This document shows positions 1 to 10,409 of a DNA stretch of 64,000 nucleotides, in pieces. A program made the translations under genes and the position numbers. The DNA comes from Diospyros lotus (Eukaryota > Streptophyta > Magnoliopsida > Ericales > Ebenaceae): contig NC_068338.1 in assembly GCF_014633365.1 (NCBI RefSeq), forward strand, positions 11,480,616 through 11,544,615, read 5' to 3'. How positions within the stretch are numbered: the stretch's first letter is position 1; each line of letters begins with the position of its first letter. The notes below the pieces were generated by a model. The model was not told the DNA's origin. It was given only the letters and a program-made list of their open reading frames with translations, and did no database searches.

Positions 1-380
1 ACTAACACATATCCACATATCTATTATCTACATCTCATGCAATATGGCATGTGACTCACCATCCATTATCATTAACATCTCATGTTAATCAATGGTAGTA
101 GCCCATGTCCCGGTCTGTAATTGATAAATCATATTCTTCTTCTAATAAATCTAAAGATTGGGAATACCTTTAAGAAATCCTGCAGTAAAGATTTTTGTCA
201 TATATTCTTAACACTTAAGAATAAGATCTCTACCAAAAAATCTAAGGACTCTTTCATACGGAAAAGCGGAGAGTATGAATGAAGATATGTCCTTTTATTT
301 ATGAACAAGATTACATAATTAGTTCTGCTGACATACTTCTGATGCAATATAAATCTAGTATTTTGGCACTAACACCAACA
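1..380 (-). mobile_element. LTR fragment, family Z (copy Z1)
   Basis: Noncoding sequence that aligns with the end of the better preserved LTR at 54587-55629. Shared landmarks are a 'gtagtarcccatgt' segment, 'aagaataaga' and the terminal 'aatctagta...ggca...aaca'. It ends in CA at 380. Orientation is inferred from Z2, whose primer-binding site lies on the low-coordinate side. The copy is old and runs off the left edge of the window. Confidence 0.5.
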
Positions 381-1196
381 AACAAGTGGCCCTGCCCAAT
401 GCCATACTCATAGGAGAGCCAATAATCTCGCCTTGGATCCATGTATGTGGCCCAAAATACATAATCATTTATCAGTGTTCCAACATAATAACTCATGCAT
501 TGTCGCCAGCACAACGAGCTAGCCACTCTCTGGTTGCCCCAAGCAACAATGCACAGCACAATGCTGCTACTGCTCTCTCTCTCTCTCTCTCTTTGTGTGT
601 GTGTGGCACGCAGCACTTGTGCACAAGCACACACAAGGGGGAAAACCATGTCATTAAACTCCCTCTATAAAGTCCCTAGCTAGATGAGAGGAAGTAGACC
701 ATATTGCCCTCAAAATCCTAGCCCTTCCTGATCTTTTTCCTTGCCAAGTTCTCCTTGGTTTCAGCTTAACCTTCAGCTTTTCTCACGAGAAATCAGCTTA
801 TGCAACTAAGTCTCCTCTTTTCTCAGCTTTCATTTGAAGATCCCTGCTCATCTCTGATTTGGCCAGAATTTGCACCCTTGATAGCCATTACTTACCCCTT
901 TATGTAGGCAATTTCAGCTTTAATTTCCTGCATATACAGCCCTTTTTCTATTGTGTGCCTCGCATTTGCATGTACACACTCAAACATATGTTAACACAGT
1001 TTCCCACACCTAGGATGACCCCCAAATTTACCATAATAGTCCATATCTTGTCCTTGTTGACCTCCCATACATAGGGCATTTTTCTAGTCCATATAGCCTT
1101 CAAACAAATCCTCAAACTCTTGTGATTTAATTCAATGTTTGAGCATAGGAATTAACTTTACCCCATGATGTTGTTTGCTATATATATCATGTGCAG
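381..1196. other. Intergenic or intronic sequence, no gene seen
   Basis: No convincing coding exon on either strand. It holds a (CT)n/(GT)n compound microsatellite at about 572-605 and a TATA-like CTCTATAAAG at about 661. Because a splice acceptor follows at 1195-1196, at least the right part is probably the intron preceding the fibrillin-like exon. Confidence 0.4.
572..605. repeat. Compound microsatellite (CT)n(GT)n
   Basis: An uninterrupted CT run is followed by TTTGTGTGTGTGTG. Simple-sequence DNA with no evidence of function. Confidence 0.9.
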
Positions 1197-1492
1197 GAAA
1201 TGTGGAAGCAACACATATGATGTTGTTATGGATGATGCTGCAATTCTGGCTAGCCAATTCGGACTTCCAGTAGAGATGCAAAGCAAGTTCAAGTTGGAGT
1301 TGCTGTAAGATTAATTCTAATTGCTGTAATGTCTACTCTGATATGAAAAGTTATGTAAAACCTTACTTATCGTTGTACTTTACTTGTGACAGTTACACAG
1401 ACGAGAAGATCAGAATTACGCGGGGCTACAACAACATTACGTTTGTTCACTTGCGCAACGATGTGGGTGGCGGCTATAACTATAATAAATAA
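1197..1492 (+). CDS. 3'-terminal exons of a PAP/fibrillin-like gene (partial)
   Basis: Two exons can be read. The first (1197-1304) follows a pyrimidine-rich stretch ending in GTGCAG and ends at a GTAAGA donor. The second (1393-1492) follows TTGTGACAG and ends in a TAA stop. Both are open and in phase across the 88-bp intron and give about 68 residues. Visible pieces are ASQFGLPVEMQSKFKLELLY and TDEKIRITRGYNNITFVHLR. The second resembles the C-terminal Y-x-D-E-x-hydrophobic-R-I-[ST]-R-G segment of plastid-lipid-associated proteins (fibrillins), plastid proteins that bind lipid in plastoglobules and thylakoids. Upstream exons are not in the window, or were lost to the LTR fragment at 1-380. 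The exon structure is well supported by splice sites and phase. The family name is my recollection of the motif and is less certain. I cannot tell whether the gene is still functional. Confidence 0.45.
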
Positions 1493-1989
1493 GCAGTATT
1501 ATTGCATAATAATTATCTGACTTCAGTTCTGAATCTTATGATGCTCACTAAGGGACTGAAATTGAACTTCCTTTCCAAAACTCTGTTTGCGTTTACTTCA
1601 TTATTTTTATCAATTTTTGAGTCATTTTGTTTGGGGGTTACTGTGTGCCACGGCTTGTTTGCAGATCACAGAGAAATTGGTTTAAAATGGTTAGTCAATA
1701 ATATACTTGAATATGCATACGTGCATGCATGGTGGTGAAATTAATCTGTTATCTGTGGAGGACACAACAGTTTCATTCATATTTATATATATATATATAT
1801 ATATTTATGGGGGGGGGGGCCTTTATTTCGCTCTTGGCTTATGAAATTTTACTCCATTTCATTTATATTGTGATTGCACAGAAGATCATTTCTGTGTCAA
1901 TTAAGTATTTTGGCATGCGTATATACTTTAGCAGCCCCGCGGGGAGGATCGGGGCTTTGTTTCAATCTCTTTTTTTTTCAATTGAGTTT
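1493..1989. other. 3' flank of the fibrillin-like gene; TA repeat and G-run
   Basis: Probably 3' UTR and downstream sequence. It contains a TA microsatellite at about 1783-1804 and an 11-G run at 1809-1819. No further coding sequence is evident before the Tat element A LTR. Confidence 0.5.
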
Positions 1990-2849
1990 TGATGTATCAT
2001 AGACAAAACTCATTTTTCGTGCAAGAAAAATGGTGGCCGAAAAAAGCTTAATAAAAAATAGAAAAATAATCAAAAAAAACCCCAAATAGAAGATTAGAGA
2101 GGGATCAAGGCAAGATGATGGTTCGTGGTCCCACGTAGAATCCTTGTGTGTGCAGCCACAAGGAATCTCACATTGAAACCCGCGCATGAGAGTCTGTGAG
2201 GGTTTCCATGTAGAACCACCACGCACACAAACCCCCTTTCACTAGCATGGCCTGAGGGAAAGGGGAGGGTGCTCACTTGCCCAACCGACGAAGCTTTTCC
2301 GCACATGTTCCACGCATGGCCATAACCAGCTGACACATGTCCTTTGCATGGTCCTCATTTTGCTCCCCCTATAAATAGGACATTTCCCCTTCAAATAAAG
2401 GGTCCAAACTTTAACATTTTGATCTTAGTTATTTTGTCTACATATGTTTTTATTGAATACCCAGTAGAATTCTTGCACTTGCCAATCTCTTGTAAATCTA
2501 TTCTCACCTTTACTGACTTGAGCATTAGAGGGCATACGCATGTGAGAAATTCTCGTGTGCCTTCTAACTCAGTCTGTGGGTGCAGATTCATCGAAATGAG
2601 AACAAGTACAAAGGAACTCTAGCAACCAAGGAACTCCTGCAAATAGGAAACTCCACAGACAGGGAACTCCCACGGCAAAGGAACTCCCACAAATAGGGAA
2701 CTCTTGCGGCCAAGGAACTCTAACAGCCTAGGAACCCCCCGTGACTAATACTTGAGTACCATTCTATAAATTACCATCCATCAATTGTTCGTCTAATCTT
2801 AATCTGAGACGTTTCCAAATAACAAAATTTTAATTGTTGTATTTTGTCA
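1990..2849 (+). mobile_element. 5' LTR of Tat element A (left boundary approximate)
   Basis: The right end is set by a CA at 2848-2849, followed by a short spacer and a primer-binding site. A good TATA box, CTATAAATAG, lies at 2370-2379. The left end is uncertain; a TG near 1990 is the most plausible start. A minisatellite sits near the right end. No 3' LTR partner was found, because the element is broken off near 16690. Confidence 0.5.
2613..2743. repeat. 16-18 bp minisatellite in the element A LTR
   Basis: About eight imperfect units of the type GGAACTCytrcrrccaa occur head to tail just upstream of the LTR end, mostly 16-18 bp long and varying at the unit junctions. Confidence 0.85.
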
Positions 2850-2858
2850 ATAATAATT

Positions 2859-2876
2859 TGGCGTCATCTATGGGAA
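2859..2876 (+). promoter_or_regulatory. Primer-binding site of Tat element A, degenerate
   Basis: TGGCGTCATCTATGGGAA lies nine bases after the LTR end. It looks like the TGGCGCCG...GGG class of priming site used by Tat/Athila elements (tRNA-Asp-like) with several C-to-T and G-to-A changes. The position fits; the tRNA identity is inferred. Confidence 0.6.
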
Positions 2877-2897
2877 TCAAGCAAAAGGGCTCACAAG

Positions 2898-4880
2898 ATG
2901 GTTAGAACAACAAGGTTTGCTTGCGTCGGGAATCAACCAGGCAATCAATGGAAAAACACAAGGATCAGAGCCACTATTATTGGGGAGACTAGTAATGCCC
3001 CTCCCTCAAATCATCATATTACTAAAGCTGCAGTTGAAGGAATTGTTTCCCTCAAGGTTGGGAATCTAATAGCGAGGAGGAGGAGCCTAGGGAATGGAGG
3101 TTCATCCAAACAAGGACAAGTCCCACCTGAAATGCGCAAGGTTCCGTTTCCCCTAGTGACCCAAGATAATGAAGGCCTAATGCAAAGTTGCAATTGGCAA
3201 ATCAACCTGACTTATTAGTATTGCCCGAGCCGAGGCCCCATCTTGGGGGAGTACCCCACTCCGCCTCGATATTACTCAAGGTAAACTCCCAAGCACAGCC
3301 ATCAACCCTGAGAGAGGACCGAACCACAACTCCGGGACAACATGGTCCTTCTAGAAATGCACCACCCACTATCCTGGTGGCTGAGTATGAATAATTGAAG
3401 AAGAATTACAAGGAACTGAAGAAGAGTAATGATGAGGTGAGGAGGAACAATGATGAGAATGCAAGGGTGGTACAAAATCTAACTTGTTTACTCCAAGACT
3501 TGATGCCTGACGTTGACCTACCATACATCCCCAAGACCTAGAATGTTGATGGAAATAGGGAGCAGATGCCCCATCCTAAAAGTCCAAGGGAAGCCATCAA
3601 GAAGCTCGACAAGGGAGCTCCCTACAACATGTCTTAGAAGAATTGTCGGTTGAATATGAAGGCAAATAGGAAAAGCAATAGTATATGAAGAGACTACCGA
3701 GAGTACCCTGTCAAGAAGGAATGAACACCAAAACCTGGACTTTCGCTTGCGTCCAACTCGAGGGAGACTACTACCCAGATCCCAATGGGGGGGCTAGAAG
3801 TAAAAAAGTTGATTGAAGAAGTTCTAGAACAAAATAAGATGTTGACAACCCATGAAGAAGTATCCAAAAAGGGGTTCCCAATTTTTGATAAGTTACTCGA
3901 GCAACTAGCACAACCCGGGGTTTAAGCTCCCCCAATTGCTAGTATACTTTGGGAGGAAGAACTCGGAATAGTATATGCAATTATTTGAGGCTGTCGCCCT
4001 ATTACACAAGTGGGATGAAGCCACTAGAGTTGGCATTTGCAGTGACCAAGTACATCAGTGGTTCAACGAGTTACTTGGTGGACACATTGGCTCTTTCAAC
4101 CAAATGAGAAGAGAGTTTGTAGATGCATTCGCAGTGAACGTTCCCAAGAAGGATCTAACATATCTGCTGAGTATTTAGCAAAGGCCGAATGAATCTTTGA
4201 AGGAATATGTTGAACGTTTCTGGAGTGTTACCCTGGCAGTACTAGAGTTGCAAACCAGCTTGGCGGTGGCCGCATACTATAGGGGACAACATTCTTGCCA
4301 ATAAGAGAATCTCTAGCCTTTGATTAACCATCTTCTTTGGCAGACTTGTTTTCTCGGCTGAATAAGTTTGTTATGCAGATGGAGATATTAAATGCTTTTG
4401 AAGCAAAAAAAAAAGAAAGAAAAACAATCAGATGAATGGCCCAACAAATCTAAGAAGGTGGTCCTCCATAGGGAGGATTACCGCAAACTGCAGTTTGGAA
4501 ATTACACGCCCCTCTCTAAGTCTCGAGCCGCTATCCTCTCCTCCATAGCTCATATTGGATTGATCAACTTTCCCTTTGCTCAAATCAACTTATGGGGAAG
4601 GATCTGAAAACTTTCTGCAAATTCCACGAATGTCGAGGCCACTCCACCAAACAATGCAGGGAGCTACGTAACCAAATCGAACAATTGATCCAACAAGTCA
4701 AACTATACCACTTTATATTGGAAAAGCCTAGGCCGCAACCCAATCAACAATAGGGAAAAGATAGGAAAACAAAGGGTGGTCCCTTAGGCCTAATCAAGAT
4801 AACCCGAGGGGTTAGGATAATCAGTTAGAAGAAAAGAAAGGATGGGGGAAACCAAGGAAGAGAAGAGACAACTATGGAAA
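2898..4880 (+). pseudogene. Tat element A gag, decayed
   Basis: Begins at the ATG of MVRTTRFACVGNQ, shortly after the primer-binding site. The gag core is visible at 3975-4178 as HKWDEATRVG...QWFNELLGGHIGSF...RREFVDAF, the capsid-like domain of plant retrotransposon gag. At about 4616-4700 a zinc-knuckle-like FCKFHECRGHSTKQCREL is followed by RNQIEQLIQQ, the usual Tat arrangement. A charged ELKK/NDE coiled-coil stretch at about 3390-3470 is shared with element C. Several in-frame stops and frame changes disrupt it, so no full-length product is possible. It would have formed the particle that packages element RNA. Confidence 0.8.
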
Positions 4881-5060
4881 ATGATAATGAGCCTACCCTA
4901 GAAAGGGATCCACATGATATCAGGGGGCAAGACTTTGGCAAGGGATTCCTCGGCAACCCCCAAAGCTTATGCCTACCAAGCACTTCACATTTTCAATTGC
5001 TTGAATATGGGAAGATAAAGATCCTATCATATTTATACCCGAGGACCAAGGGGATGTGTT

Positions 5061-5560
5061 GATGCCTTATGATAACCCACTAGTAATTTTTGTTGTGATT
5101 GTTAAGAATCCAGTCGAGGGGATCCTTGTGGATAACGTCAACTTAATCAACCTCTTGTATTGAAATTGTTTCAAAAAGATGCACATCACCCACAATCGTT
5201 TGAAAATTGTTTCCTCCCTTTTTTATAGCTTTACTGGAGAGCCAGTGCCTGTAGTGGGATTATTCCAATTGCTAATAACATTGGGAATGCACCCACAGAA
5301 CATCACCTGACAGGTTAATTTCATGGTTGTCAAGACACATTCTCCAGCCTACAATGTAATCCTCGGAAGTTCCCTTATTAATAACATGCCAGTGGTGATT
5401 TCTCCCAATTATCTGTTGATGAAATTTCCTTCCCCCCATGGAGTTGGCAAGGGGGATCAGAAAAAAGCTCGTGTGTGTTATGTCAGTTTTACCAAATGTA
5501 CCAAGGGCGATGAGACATTGACACTTCAGAAGAAACATTGATGATAAATGGTTAAACCCA
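5061..5560 (+). pseudogene. Tat element A aspartic protease, decayed
   Basis: Reads through VIVKNPVEGILVDNVNLINL and, after a stop, HITHNRLKIVSS...GEPVPVVG...HSPAYNVILGSSLINN. This is the protease fold of Tat polyproteins. The catalytic D-[ST]-G is DNV here, so the enzyme is dead. The flap and the YNVILGSSLINN strand are well preserved and alignable to element C. It joins gag upstream and reverse transcriptase downstream. Confidence 0.75.
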
Positions 5561-5724
5561 AGAGACCACCAAACCACAACCCATAGAAACCTTGGAAGCG
5601 ATACAGTTGCATGAGAATGACGAAGATAAGTTATCATATGTTAGGAGTCAACTTACATCACAAGAAAGATATGAGATAATCTAGTGCCTTAGATCTCATG
5701 TTGATATATTTGGATAGTCACCCG

Positions 5725-6930
5725 CCGACATACTTGGTATAAACTTAAGAGTCATCTCACGTCACCTGAACATCCGAGCAAACGCTAAGCCAGTGAAGCA
5801 AAGAAAGAGAAACTTTGCCCTAGACAGACTCAAATTCTTAGAAGATGAGGTGGAAAAACTCTTGCAGGCATGCTTCATTCAAGAGGTGTATTATCCTAAA
5901 TGGCAAGCCAATGTGGTGATGGTAAAAAAAATCAAGCAGAAAATGGAGAGTTTGTGTGGATTTTACTGATCTTAATAAGGCGTGCTCAAAAGACTCATAC
6001 CTCCTGCCACAGATTGACCGTCTGGTTAACGAAACATCGGGGTATGCTATGCTAAGCTTCCTTGATGCTTTTTTCTGGACATCACCAAATCAGCTTATAT
6101 CCCTCGGATTCTAAAAAGACAACCATCATCACTGAGAAGGGGACCTATGGTTACAAGGTGATGCTATTCAGGTTGAAAAATGCTAGGGCTACATACTAGA
6201 GGATGGTTAATAAAGTCTCTAAAGGCTTACTAAGGAGCGTGATGGAGGCTTACATGGATAACATGATTGTAAAAAGTTTTCCTGACGAGTCACATACCAA
6301 GAAACTCTCCCAAGTATTCACAGTCTTCAGAAAGTATAATATGTGCCTGAATCCCAGTAAATGTGCCTTAGGGTCCGTTTAAGGAAGTTCCTTAGGTACA
6401 TGATCATGTAGCAAAGAATCAAAGCCAACCCCAAAAAGTTCCAGGCCATTGTGGACATGTAGCCACCCTCATCAGTGAAAAAGGTACAACGATTGACCGG
6501 GCAACTGGCTACTCTTGGACAATTCCTTTCCAAGTCAGTTGAAAAGTGCTTGTCATTTTTCCAATTCTTGAAGGGAGGAAGAACTCTCAATGGAACGAAG
6601 AATGCGAGAAAGCTTCCCAAGCCCTGAAGACATTCCTCAAAGAAATTCCCCTGTTAACTCGGTTCGACACTGGGGAGCCCCTCTATCTCTACCTAGAAGT
6701 TAGCCACTATGTAGTCAATGCGGTCCTGATAAAGAAGGTTGACCAAACAGATCGTCCGGTCTACTACTTGAGCAAGGTATTGCAACGCACAGAAGCCCGT
6801 TATCTGTACACTGAGAAGGTGGCCTTGACATTGGTGATTGTATCCAGAAAGCTATTTTCAAGCTCACATTATCATAGTTATGACAGACTAGCCCTTACGA
6901 TATATTTTGTAAAAATCGTAGTGTTCTAGA
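5725..6930 (+). pseudogene. Tat element A reverse transcriptase and first RNase H, decayed
   Basis: RT pieces include KRNFALDRLKFLEDEVEKLL, WQANVVMVKK, AYMDNMIVKS and YNMCLNPSKCALG. The polymerase motif YVDD has become YMDN at 6250-6261, which removes a metal ligand. The connection and Ty3-type RNase H follow at about 6546-6930, with WNEECEKASQALKTFLKE, RFDTGEPLYLYLEVS and RPVYYLSKVLQRTEARYLYT. Multiple frame changes and stops interrupt the RT half, while the RNase H part is largely open. This enzyme once copied element RNA into DNA in the cytoplasmic particle. Confidence 0.85.
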
Positions 6931-6933
6931 AGG

Positions 6934-7480
6934 TTGTCAAAGTGGGCAATAAAACTTAGTGAACATGGCATCCATTTTGAGCCGCGAAGAGCCATTAAGG
7001 GGAAGGCCCTCACTGACTTCATAGTTGAGTGTACAAATGCTCTAGGTCTCAAACATGACCCCAGCCGATGGATACTCTTTATGGATGGGATCATGTATGC
7101 AAAAGGCTGTAGGGTGGGGGTTGTTCTGATCTCTCCTAAAAAAGAAGTGCTAAAGTACTCACTACGATCTACCTTCTCGATCTCTGACAACATCGTTCAA
7201 TATGAGGCCCTCGTCGCTGGGATAAACCTTGCCAAGAAATTGAAGGTGTAGAGGCTCATAGCCCTTAGTGACTCCCAACTGGTAGTGCAACAATTTCAAG
7301 GATCCTATGAGGCAAGGGAACCTTCTATGGAAAAATATTTGCAATGGGTCCAAGAACTTGCTCATATCTTCACTAACTTCGAGTTGGTCCAAATCAACCA
7401 GTCTTCTAATCAACATGTGGATGACTTGTCCAAATTGGCTGCAACAAAGGACATTATGGGGTAGTTAATTCCTGTGGAGA
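6934..7480 (+). pseudogene. Tat element A archaeal-like RNase H (aRNH)
   Basis: A second RNase H domain follows the first, which is the hallmark of the Tat lineage. WILFMDG, NIVQYEALVAG, IALSDSQLVVQQF and HVDDLSKLAAT carry the four expected D/E/D/D positions, all still present. One in-frame TAG interrupts it at about 7249, within KLKV*RLIAL. The domain is the best preserved of this element. Confidence 0.85.
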
Positions 7481-7559
7481 TCTTACAAAGGATGAGCATA
7501 GAACAGGACGGTGGATCCGTCGCACCCCATCTCATCACCACGATGAAGGACTGGAGAGC

Positions 7560-8740
7560 ACAATAATGGATTATTTGTTGACGGGAGAACTTATGGGCTC
7601 CTCTTCGGAGGCTAAGCGGTTGAAAATTAAAGCAGCTCGCTTCACCATCATTGATTGCGCCCTATACAAGCGAGCCTATCAATACCATTACTCAAATGCT
7701 TAGGGTCGTTGGAAACCCGACAAGCATTGGTGGGAGTCCAAGAAGGGGACTGTAGGGAGCACCTGGGTGAAAGGGGCCTCGTGGTGAAGGTTCTACGAGC
7801 AAGTTTTTTCTATCTAACCCTCCGTAAGGATGTTTCCCAAAAGGTGCGAATGTGTGATAAATGCCAAAGACACACCCCTTTATCCACGATGCTGCCTTTA
7901 GCTCTCCAACCTATATTTTAGCCACTTCTATTTTCCCAATGGGGGCTAGACATCTGTGACATTTTCCCATAGCCTCAGCTCAAAGAAAGTTTCTGCTAGT
8001 AGCCACCGACTACTTCACTAAATGAATCAAGGCAGAGCCACTGGCGATAATCACTGAAAGAAAAGTGTAAGACATGGTTTGGAAGGACATAATATGTCGC
8101 TTCGGCATTGCCCGCATCCTCAACACCGACCACAACACACAATTTGACTTTGGGGCATTCCGTGCATTCTATCAGCGGTAGGGGATTAGTCTTAAAAAGG
8201 CATTAATGGCATATCCACAAATGAATGAGCAAGTCGAGTCCAGAAATAAGACCTTCTTGTACGGATTAAAACATGGCTAGAGAAAGCCAAGGGTGCTTGA
8301 GTCGATGAACTCTCGAGTATCTTGTGGGTATACCACACTACCAGTCGAGTGTCAACTAGAGGAACTCTGTTTAATCTAGTGTACGGGACTGAAGCGTTTA
8401 CCCCCCTTGAGATAGATCTCCAATCTCCAAGAGTAATGACCTTCCAAGAACAAGTTAACCCCGAGAACCTACATGAGACTCTAGATCTGATTGATGAACT
8501 GAGAGATAAGGCGTTAACATAGTTGGCGGCGTATTAAAAAAAAATGTCTAGATATTACAATTCACGAGTTCGTAACAGACCGCTATAGCAGAATGACCTT
8601 GTTCTCAAGAAGTGGGGTGGTAACCAACACCCTTAGAGAAGAGGGGAAGTTGAGGCCAAACTAGGAGGGATTGTACCGGATCTAATGGATTCTAGGGCCG
8701 AACACCTGCACGCTGCAGACACTACAGGGAGAGACCTTAG
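7560..8740 (+). pseudogene. Tat element A integrase, decayed
   Basis: The HHCC-like zinc region reads EGDCREHLGERGLVVKVLRA...RKDVSQKVRMCDKCQRHTP. The catalytic core survives only in pieces in changing frames, for example WGLDICDIFP near 7943. A late segment at 8322-8522, VYHTTSRVSTRGTLFNLVYG...FTPLEIDL, is the conserved end of the core, and the C-terminal segment runs to about 8740. Not functional. Confidence 0.8.
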
Positions 8741-9138
8741 ATAAAACTTGGAATACGATGCACTTGAAGAAACATTTTTTTATTTTCCCTAATTGTAGTT
8801 GTTGTTTTTGGATATACCACTTCCCTATGAAATAAAAATGTACCAACCCTTTGTATTCCTGTGAACATAGGCAAAGATAAGCCGAACCATGTAAAGTGAC
8901 CTGAGTCTAATGATGGGTGATGTGTGTGTAGGTTGTGTGTGTTGATTTTTGTTACAGGGTGGCAGGAGAAGTGTCATGGATGATCCCTTAGGGTGGGGCA
9001 AGACACCTCTCAAGGAAACCAACAATCTCTAAGACTTACAACCTAAAAAACCAGCAGCTTATAAGATCGGCAACCTATAAGACCGGTAAGCTATGAGGTG
9101 ACAAATTCTAAGATCGGCAACCTGTAAAGCCAACAACC
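8741..9138 (+). other. Element A 3' untranslated region
   Basis: No coding signal. It carries a short imperfect repeat (ATAAGATCGGCAACCT and relatives) at about 9060-9130 leading into the 43-bp array. Confidence 0.5.
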
Positions 9139-9650
9139 TAATCTAACGCCAAGCTTTCAAGCTAACCTGGATCCCTTATGATAATCTGGCGCTATGCCTT
9201 TAGGCTAACATGGATCCCTCATAGCAACCCAACACGAAGCCCGATGGCTAACCTAGATCCCTTGTAGCAATCCGGTGCAAAGCTTTCAAGCTAACTCGGA
9301 TCCCTTGGGATAATCCAGCGCTATGCCTTTAGGCTAACATGGATCCCTCATAGCAACCCGGCGCGGAGCTCGATGGCTAACCTAGATTCCTTGTGGTGAT
9401 TTGGTGTTATACCTCTAAGCAAATCTAGATCCCTTGTAGCAATTCGATGCAAAGCCTTAAGGCTAACTTGGATTCTTTGTGATGATCTAGTACTATGCCT
9501 CCAAGTAAACCTGGATCCCTCGTAGCAATGCAGTGCTAAGTTGTAAGGTTGACACGGGTTCTTTGTAATGGTTTGGTGTTAAACCCTCATGCAGACCTAG
9601 ATTCCTTGTGATGATCGAGTGCTAAGTCTAGGCAAACCAGGATTCTGAAC
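9139..9650. repeat. 43-bp tandem array with a 129-bp higher-order period
   Basis: Ten consecutive units of exactly 43 bp start at 9161, followed by one of 41 bp, with partial units at both ends. Each opens with a form of GCTAACCTGGATCCCTTGTG. Unit 1 is most like unit 4 and unit 2 most like unit 5, so the array grew partly in blocks of three. Tandem arrays between integrase and 3' LTR are known in Tat/Ogre elements, which supports assigning this stretch to element A. Confidence 0.95.
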
Positions 9651-10150
9651 GGTGGCTAAGTTTGAGGACAAAAGTAGGTACCCAAAGTGTGGAACATAGG
9701 CTATCACCCTGGAATGCGATTTCTAACCAAGCTGTAGTCTAAAGATAACCACATAATGCTAGTATATATGGTTGCAACTAGATAACACCCTAATTTATTC
9801 CACTTACCCTAACCAAAGTGGCAAGGGGGCAAAGATTGAGTGAAAAAATAAAGGCAAACTGCCATGTAAAAATAGAAGTACAATTAAAGAGAAATGGCGT
9901 TAACAAATATTGCCTAATCCGCTTACCCAGAAAAAAAGATCATTCACAACACACATAATGAGAAATAAGAAAGGACGATCAAATAATCAACATTCACTTC
10001 ATATAACAAAAGCATTAACATACAAACCAGAAATACATTAGAAAAGCAAAAACAACCATAAATGAAATGAAGTCTTAACACCCTAAAAGCGGGGAAGGGG
10101 CACTAAATGACTCAGCAGTCACATCGAGAAATAATGGAAGGATATTCCTG
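9651..10150. other. Element A 3' region, nothing recognised
   Basis: AT-rich in its right half, with no coding, repeat or terminal features that I can support. By position it is element A sequence between the 43-bp array and the antisense ORF remnant. Confidence 0.4.
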
Positions 10151-10409
10151 AAGCCCTCCTCTAGTCATTCAAGAATCCCTTCCCCCATATCTCGAATGGC
10201 TTCAAGAATATCCATTGAAGGGATACTCTTTTCTAGCGTGAATGGGTCCCAGGGCTTAGAAAGGTTTTCTATGTTGTCAACCAGTGACACATTAAGATAC
10301 TCCTCGGGAGCTCAGGGGTTGGGATCGTATAAGCACCAATTTGGAGGCTCGAAAGAAGATGCTTCTGAAACACCATCTCGGGAAAGGATTCGCCACAGCG
10401 CTTGTACTT
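10150..10409 (-). pseudogene. Likely distal end of the element A antisense ORF
   Basis: Lies left of solo LTR X1 and should be contiguous with 12223-12703 before X1 inserted. On the minus strand, short open stretches can be read beyond the coiled coil, broken by stops. It is assigned mainly by continuity across the X1 target-site duplication. Confidence 0.35.

Noticed and set aside
311..649. 112-codon minus-strand frame with an ERERERESSSS run
   Set aside because: The run is the translated (CT)n microsatellite, and the remainder spans an LTR fragment boundary.
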